Positions 61,901 through 64,000 of a stretch of 64,000 nucleotides of DNA are shown here, piece after piece. Position 1 is the first letter of the stretch; every line of letters starts with the position of its first letter. The DNA comes from Branchinecta lynchi (Eukaryota > Arthropoda > Branchiopoda > Anostraca > Branchinectidae). Location: the NCBI GenBank assembly GCA_023053575.1, contig JAKZAP010000010.1:10873225-10937224 (forward strand). Direction: 5' to 3'. Below the pieces are notes generated by a model that saw only the letters and a program-made list of their open reading frames with translations, was not told the origin of the DNA and did no database searches. A program made the translations under genes and the position numbers.

Positions 61901-63822
61901 AACAGATGTGACTTATAGGGGTAAACACACATGCTGAATCCAAATCTGAACTTCGTTTTCTCAGGTGATTAGCTATTTGGCCTTAATCTGTTTCTGAATT
62001 TTAATTGTAAAAATGTTCAAGGAGTCTGGCGAAGACTGGATCTGGCTAAGACAAGACCCAGTTGTCTGGATCAGATATTGAATTTTTGGGATCCCATCGA
62101 AACCTTTGGTCTTGTTCTTTATCTCAACGGCTTCTCGAATGGTTTGATGGAGTCCGGTGCACGTTGCAAGAATTTGGGCTTTTTCAAAATATACTGAATG
62201 GGATGGTTTTCGAAAATATGTTCTGCAAGTGCAGATTTGAAAGTATAGTTATGACGGTGTCCGTTGGAGAGGGCGTGGTCAATTTCTTGCTCATGCTCTG
62301 TAAGTCGTTTTCCGAAAGTTCTCTCTGTCCTTCCTACGTAACGAGTTGATTAGATATCCGATTTAGGGGTAAGGAGACATGCTGAATTCGAATATGAAAA
62401 TGATTTTCTCGTCGGACAAGTATATCGGCCGGAATCCAGTCCAACCCGGAAAGTTTGTCAAAAATAAAAGATTAATCTGAAGTTGATCAGATTTTTGATT
62501 TAAGGATAGTGAAACATGCTGAATCCGAATATGAAAATTATTTTTCCGCCAGACAAGTAGATCGCCCGGAATCCGGCCATAACCGGAAAATCTTTTAAAA
62601 GTAAGAGTTTTATATGCATTTCATGATGTGTTCGATTTACGGGTACGAAGGCATGCTGAATTCGTGAATGACAATCATTTCACCACGAATCCTGCTAAAA
62701 TCGGAAAATTTGTCAAAAGTAGGTTTTATGTGAAGTTGATTATGGAGATATGGATGGAATGGATACGCTGAATTTGTTTTTTAACTTCAGTTTTTTGCAA
62801 GACAAGTAGTTCGCCCGGAATCCGGCTGAAACCGGAAATTTGGCAGAAGTAAGGCAGGAACTTTCGTCAAAGTAGGCCATGACGCAGCCTATAGGGGTAA
62901 ACTCACATGCTGAATCCATATTTGAACTTCGTCTCCTCCGATGATTACCATTGGACCGCTACAAGACCCGATTGTCTGTAAATATTACATTTTTGGGATC
63001 CCATCGAAACCTTTGGTCTTGTTAAAAATGGAAACTTTGACCGGACGGTCGCTGATGAAGTTCGGGTACGAATGCCTCTATTTTAAAACGTATAGGTATA
63101 TTCTCCCAGAATATGAAGAAACCACCGTGAATCGTCTGATGACACGCTAAAATACTGAAGCTGGGTCGAAGCATCAACAAGAAATCTCCACTCGTTTGTT
63201 CCTTATTTTGTTCAACGCTAATGTTGCTCTGCAAAAACGACTATTGTCGAAATTGTACTTTTCGAAGTCATTCCAAAGGAAAAACTGATATCCAGTTACA
63301 TCACCAAGTGCTAAACTTCTTTCTCACCAATTTGACAAAACTTGATGAAAGTGATATAACTTTTCAGATACCGCAAAAACGCCTTTTGACCGAGGTATCA
63401 GATGTCACGATAACTGCAAAAAACGACTTTAGACTGTGGTATCAGATACCATGGTATCTGCAAAAACGCAACTTATGTTATCCAATCGATAATTTGGCAT
63501 AAATTAACGATTGATTGATTTATACAGACAAAAGCAGGAGCTAGTAAAAATGCACACAAGAAACACGTCATGTTCGCCATATTGCACTTGTTTCGCTACC
63601 AGTTCTGGGCGTTCTTATTTTTAATGTCTGAAGTGAACTTATGAAGCTTATGAGCTATGAAGCTAATGAATTTTTGCAGAGCGTTTCTCTATTCTAGTTA
63701 TTTCCAAGTTCTCTAAGCTGGTTAAAAAGCAAGCAGTTTATGACCCTAGCAAGAATGAACGGGAACACCTGCTAAGCCTTCTTCCGAAGACGCAGAATGA
63801 ACTTCCACCAAGAAGAATGGCT
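49889..63822 (+). CDS. ACOT9: ACOT9-like acyl-CoA thioesterase, 5' part of gene (two exons seen, open on both sides)
   Basis: ACOT9 is a mitochondrial hotdog-fold thioesterase that hydrolyses acyl-CoAs to free acids and CoA. Two exons, 49889-49998 and 63698-63822, join in frame (phase 1) and give about 78 residues. The N-terminal part, rich in Arg, Ser and Gln without acidic residues at first (CVFSTQMNQSLRRQRIQLRT), fits a mitochondrial presequence. It is followed by KFSKLVKKQAVYDPSKN and LLPKTQNELPPRRMA, which resembles the ACOT9 segment just before its first hotdog domain, where vertebrates have LPPRRMKDSY. The first exon with the start codon was not found between 41972 and 49888, and the catalytic domains lie beyond the right edge. 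The assignment rests on one recognisable motif block and the clean splice phases. Confidence 0.72.
50401..51701. mobile_element. foldback element, 1301 bp
   Basis: Left arm 50401-51009 and right arm 51097-51701 are inverted copies with few mismatches; 87 bp separate them. Ends: GGCACTGTCTAGGGAACC and, inverted on the right, GGAACTGTCTAGGGAACC. A perfect 9-bp duplication ATAGTTGTT flanks it (50392-50400, 51702-51710). No ORF of interest. Drosophila Foldback and MULE-type elements make 8-10-bp duplications; which transposase moves this one is unknown. Confidence 0.9.
51948..52311. mobile_element. hAT-type MITE, 364 bp
   Basis: Ends CAGTTGTTCCCAACC and GTTTGGGAACCACTG with GTACCCC motifs just inside, the pattern of widespread hAT elements. 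Flanking 8 bp GTATAGAA and GTAGAGAA differ by one base. Confidence 0.8.
52708..52869 (-). mobile_element. short retroelement tail with (TATC)n end
   Basis: Minus strand ends GTTGGATCAATAAACATATC followed by TATC repeats. CAATT duplicated at 52703-52707 and 52870-52874. Confidence 0.75.
53411..55073 (-). pseudogene. LINE ORF2 reverse transcriptase
   Basis: Begins after the LTR insert with KFWLRVWHECDRPRTG. It contains ITPILKKGKP and SSYRPITVSSVLSKMLE (RT blocks 1-2), YQFGFRRGLGC, AYDVSNAFG (motif A Asp), GIKQGAITSP and the catalytic CYADDLL. Frame changes near 54600 and at a 7-G run near 54227 split it into three frames. The C-terminal block LYFKFAKYLVQVPSW recurs in the shorter LINE copies. 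Inactive as it stands. Confidence 0.9.
55078..55891 (-). mobile_element. LTR-retrotransposon remnant: one LTR plus repeated primer-site segment
   Basis: On the minus strand the LTR (55891-55220, about 672 bp) begins TGTTATGG and ends CCTCTTAACA, giving TGTTA...TAACA termini. Next comes TGGTGTCAGAAGTGGGAT, a primer-binding site complementary to a tRNA-Leu 3' end, as in many Ty3/gypsy elements of the Mag-like type. A 71-bp block of LTR end plus primer site occurs twice (55078-55148, 55149-55219). The 4-bp duplication ACAG flanks the insert (55074-55077, 55892-55895). Confidence 0.8.
55650..55680. repeat. hairpin within the LTR
   Basis: Perfect 11-bp arms TTTTGGCTGCG and CGCAGCCAAAA around a 9-bp loop. 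Confidence 0.8.
55896..56856 (-). pseudogene. LINE ORF2 endonuclease domain (APE type)
   Basis: Starts MAIETKVSVLSWNINGC at 56856. Visible catalytic landmarks: WNING (Asn), CLQEHFL (Glu), GDFNCD (Asp/Asn) and SDHIP (Asp-His), covering about 320 residues. This nickase makes the target cut for target-primed reverse transcription. The frame runs into the inserted LTR at 55891 and stops there, so ORF2 is interrupted; the endonuclease part itself looks undamaged. Confidence 0.88.
56840..56995 (-). pseudogene. LINE ORF1, C-terminal end
   Basis: A frame ending in TAA at 56842-56840 encodes a Cys/His-rich stretch (CQNQMSCVSCKSSKHNC) like the zinc-knuckle or PHD-type end of LINE ORF1. It overlaps the ORF2 start by 17 bases. 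The upstream part is lost. Confidence 0.6.
57540..58115 (+). mobile_element. LINE tail fragment
   Basis: Ends TACTCCACTGTTTTCG...GTGGGTTAAAAATAAATTATT, the tail form seen at 36650-36725. Coding relation of the upstream part is unclear. Confidence 0.5.
58118..58262 (+). pseudogene. LINE reverse-transcriptase fragment
   Basis: One frame reads YARRVLEYCSEVWHAEL and, after a frame change, RRLQKRACKI. This resembles the LEYC-VW ... QKRA-KI block near the end of jockey/CR1-type RT proteins. Confidence 0.6.
58650..58780 (-). mobile_element. Penelope-like fragment with the best hammerhead-like core
   Basis: Minus strand 58740-58702: CCTGACGAGGACCCTTGCC, then AAGAAGGGCCGAAATATCGC. CUGACGA, a seven-pair stem with one bulged A, and GAAA are all present. 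Confidence 0.6.
58966..61120 (-). mobile_element. Family B element, copy 5
   Basis: Left end is a perfect hairpin (ATGGCACTTGAG, CTTA loop, CTCAAGTGCCAT; 58966-58993), then ATAGCGATTG. Higher-order units begin GTGATCGGAT at 59219, 59657 and 60071. Very similar to copy 4 in content and order. The right end is not clear. Confidence 0.85.
62119..62345 (-). pseudogene. GIY-YIG endonuclease fragment of a Penelope-like element
   Basis: The minus-strand frame starts YVGRTERTFGKRLTEHEQEI, has SALAEHIFENHP and ends with a TAA stop (62121-62119). The YVG, the Arg and the Arg-xxx-His (KRLTEH) and AEH elements are typical of GIY-YIG domains at the C-terminus of Penelope-like retroelement proteins. No reverse transcriptase is attached; Family A copies flank both sides. 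Confidence 0.72.
62345..63023 (-). mobile_element. Family A element, copy 9, left part missing
   Basis: Starts inside a unit (GTTGATTAGATATCCG) and ends TTTTTGGGATCCCATCGAAA then GGTCTTGTT. About five units; the microsatellite end is absent. Confidence 0.8.
63222..63480 (+). mobile_element. Family C element, partial copy
   Basis: Begins TTGCTCTGCAAAAACGAC and ends ATCAGATACCATGGTATCTG then CAAAAACGCAAC. Parallel to the minus strand of the 46627-46985 copy. Lies about 220 bp before the ACOT9-like exon. Confidence 0.6.
63698..63822 (+). CDS. ACOT9: ACOT9-like exon with LPPRRM motif
   Basis: Acceptor TTTCTCTATTCTAG ends at 63697; donor GTAAGT starts at 63823. Two bases complete the Val codon started by the previous exon, then 41 codons follow. 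An upstream AG at 63680 would also be in frame and add six residues (ERFSIL), but the family alignment favours the downstream acceptor. Confidence 0.78.
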
Positions 63823-64000
63823 GTAAGTAGGCTTACCTTAATCAGATTTCTCATGTGATCAGCTACCAAAAGTATACCTTACTAGTAGCGCCAACACCCG
63901 TCTGTCCAAGGCATAAGAATCTCCACGTGACTTAACGAATATGCCGCCCAGATGTAGGCCAGACATCTGAGAGGTTTTAAAACTAATAGTTTGAATGTAA
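63823..64000. other. start of the next ACOT9-like intron
   Basis: Begins with donor GTAAGT; no further exon before the window ends. Confidence 0.6.

Larger units (their letters stand above)
58279..62116 (-). mobile_element. Family A element, copy 8, hosting Family B and a Penelope-like piece
   Basis: Left part 58279-58640 (TTTTTGGGATCCCAAAACG start) and right part 61130-62116 (ending GGGATCCCATCGAAACC then GGTCTTGTT) share orientation and read as one element, with 58650-61120 inserted between them. Confidence 0.75.

Overview
This window is animal nuclear DNA, most likely from an aquatic invertebrate. Short exons with GT/AG splice sites sit in long introns packed with nested transposable elements, and nothing looks prokaryotic. 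I cannot name the species. The element types (CR1-like LINEs, Penelope-like remnants, tandem-repeat-bearing elements ending in an ACGG microsatellite and a terminal palindrome) are common in molluscs, brachiopods and similar taxa.

Two genes are supported, both on the plus strand. The first is a complete coding set for a B56-type regulatory subunit of protein phosphatase 2A, closest to vertebrate PPP2R5D (delta). It has 11 coding exons from 2174 to 41971, gives a 563-residue protein, and all splice phases agree. The second is the start of an ACOT9-like mitochondrial acyl-CoA thioesterase. I see exons at 49889-49998 and 63698-63822; its first exon is not identified and the gene runs off the right edge.

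Almost everything else is repeats. Family A (nine copies) has about 137-bp tandem units, an ACGG microsatellite and a GGGATCCC palindrome at its ends. Family B (about five copies) has 410-440-bp higher-order units and a GGCACTTG hairpin end. The two share a 3' layout and may be related non-autonomous elements. There are CR1-like LINE tails throughout, plus one long LINE copy at 53260-56996 that sits inside a Family A copy and is itself split by a solo LTR with its primer-binding site. Several MITE-type elements have readable target duplications (TTA, TA and 8-bp types). Penelope-like remnants include a GIY-YIG endonuclease fragment and several hammerhead-ribozyme-like cores.

The most distinctive element is a 1.3-kb foldback at 50401-51701. 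It is almost entirely two 605-bp inverted arms built of short mirrored modules and has a 9-bp target duplication. A second, uninterrupted copy of the sequence it inserted into lies at about 46430-46610. All of the large introns, and the 7.9-kb gap between the two genes, are mostly such repeats; stretches where I see nothing recognisable are listed.
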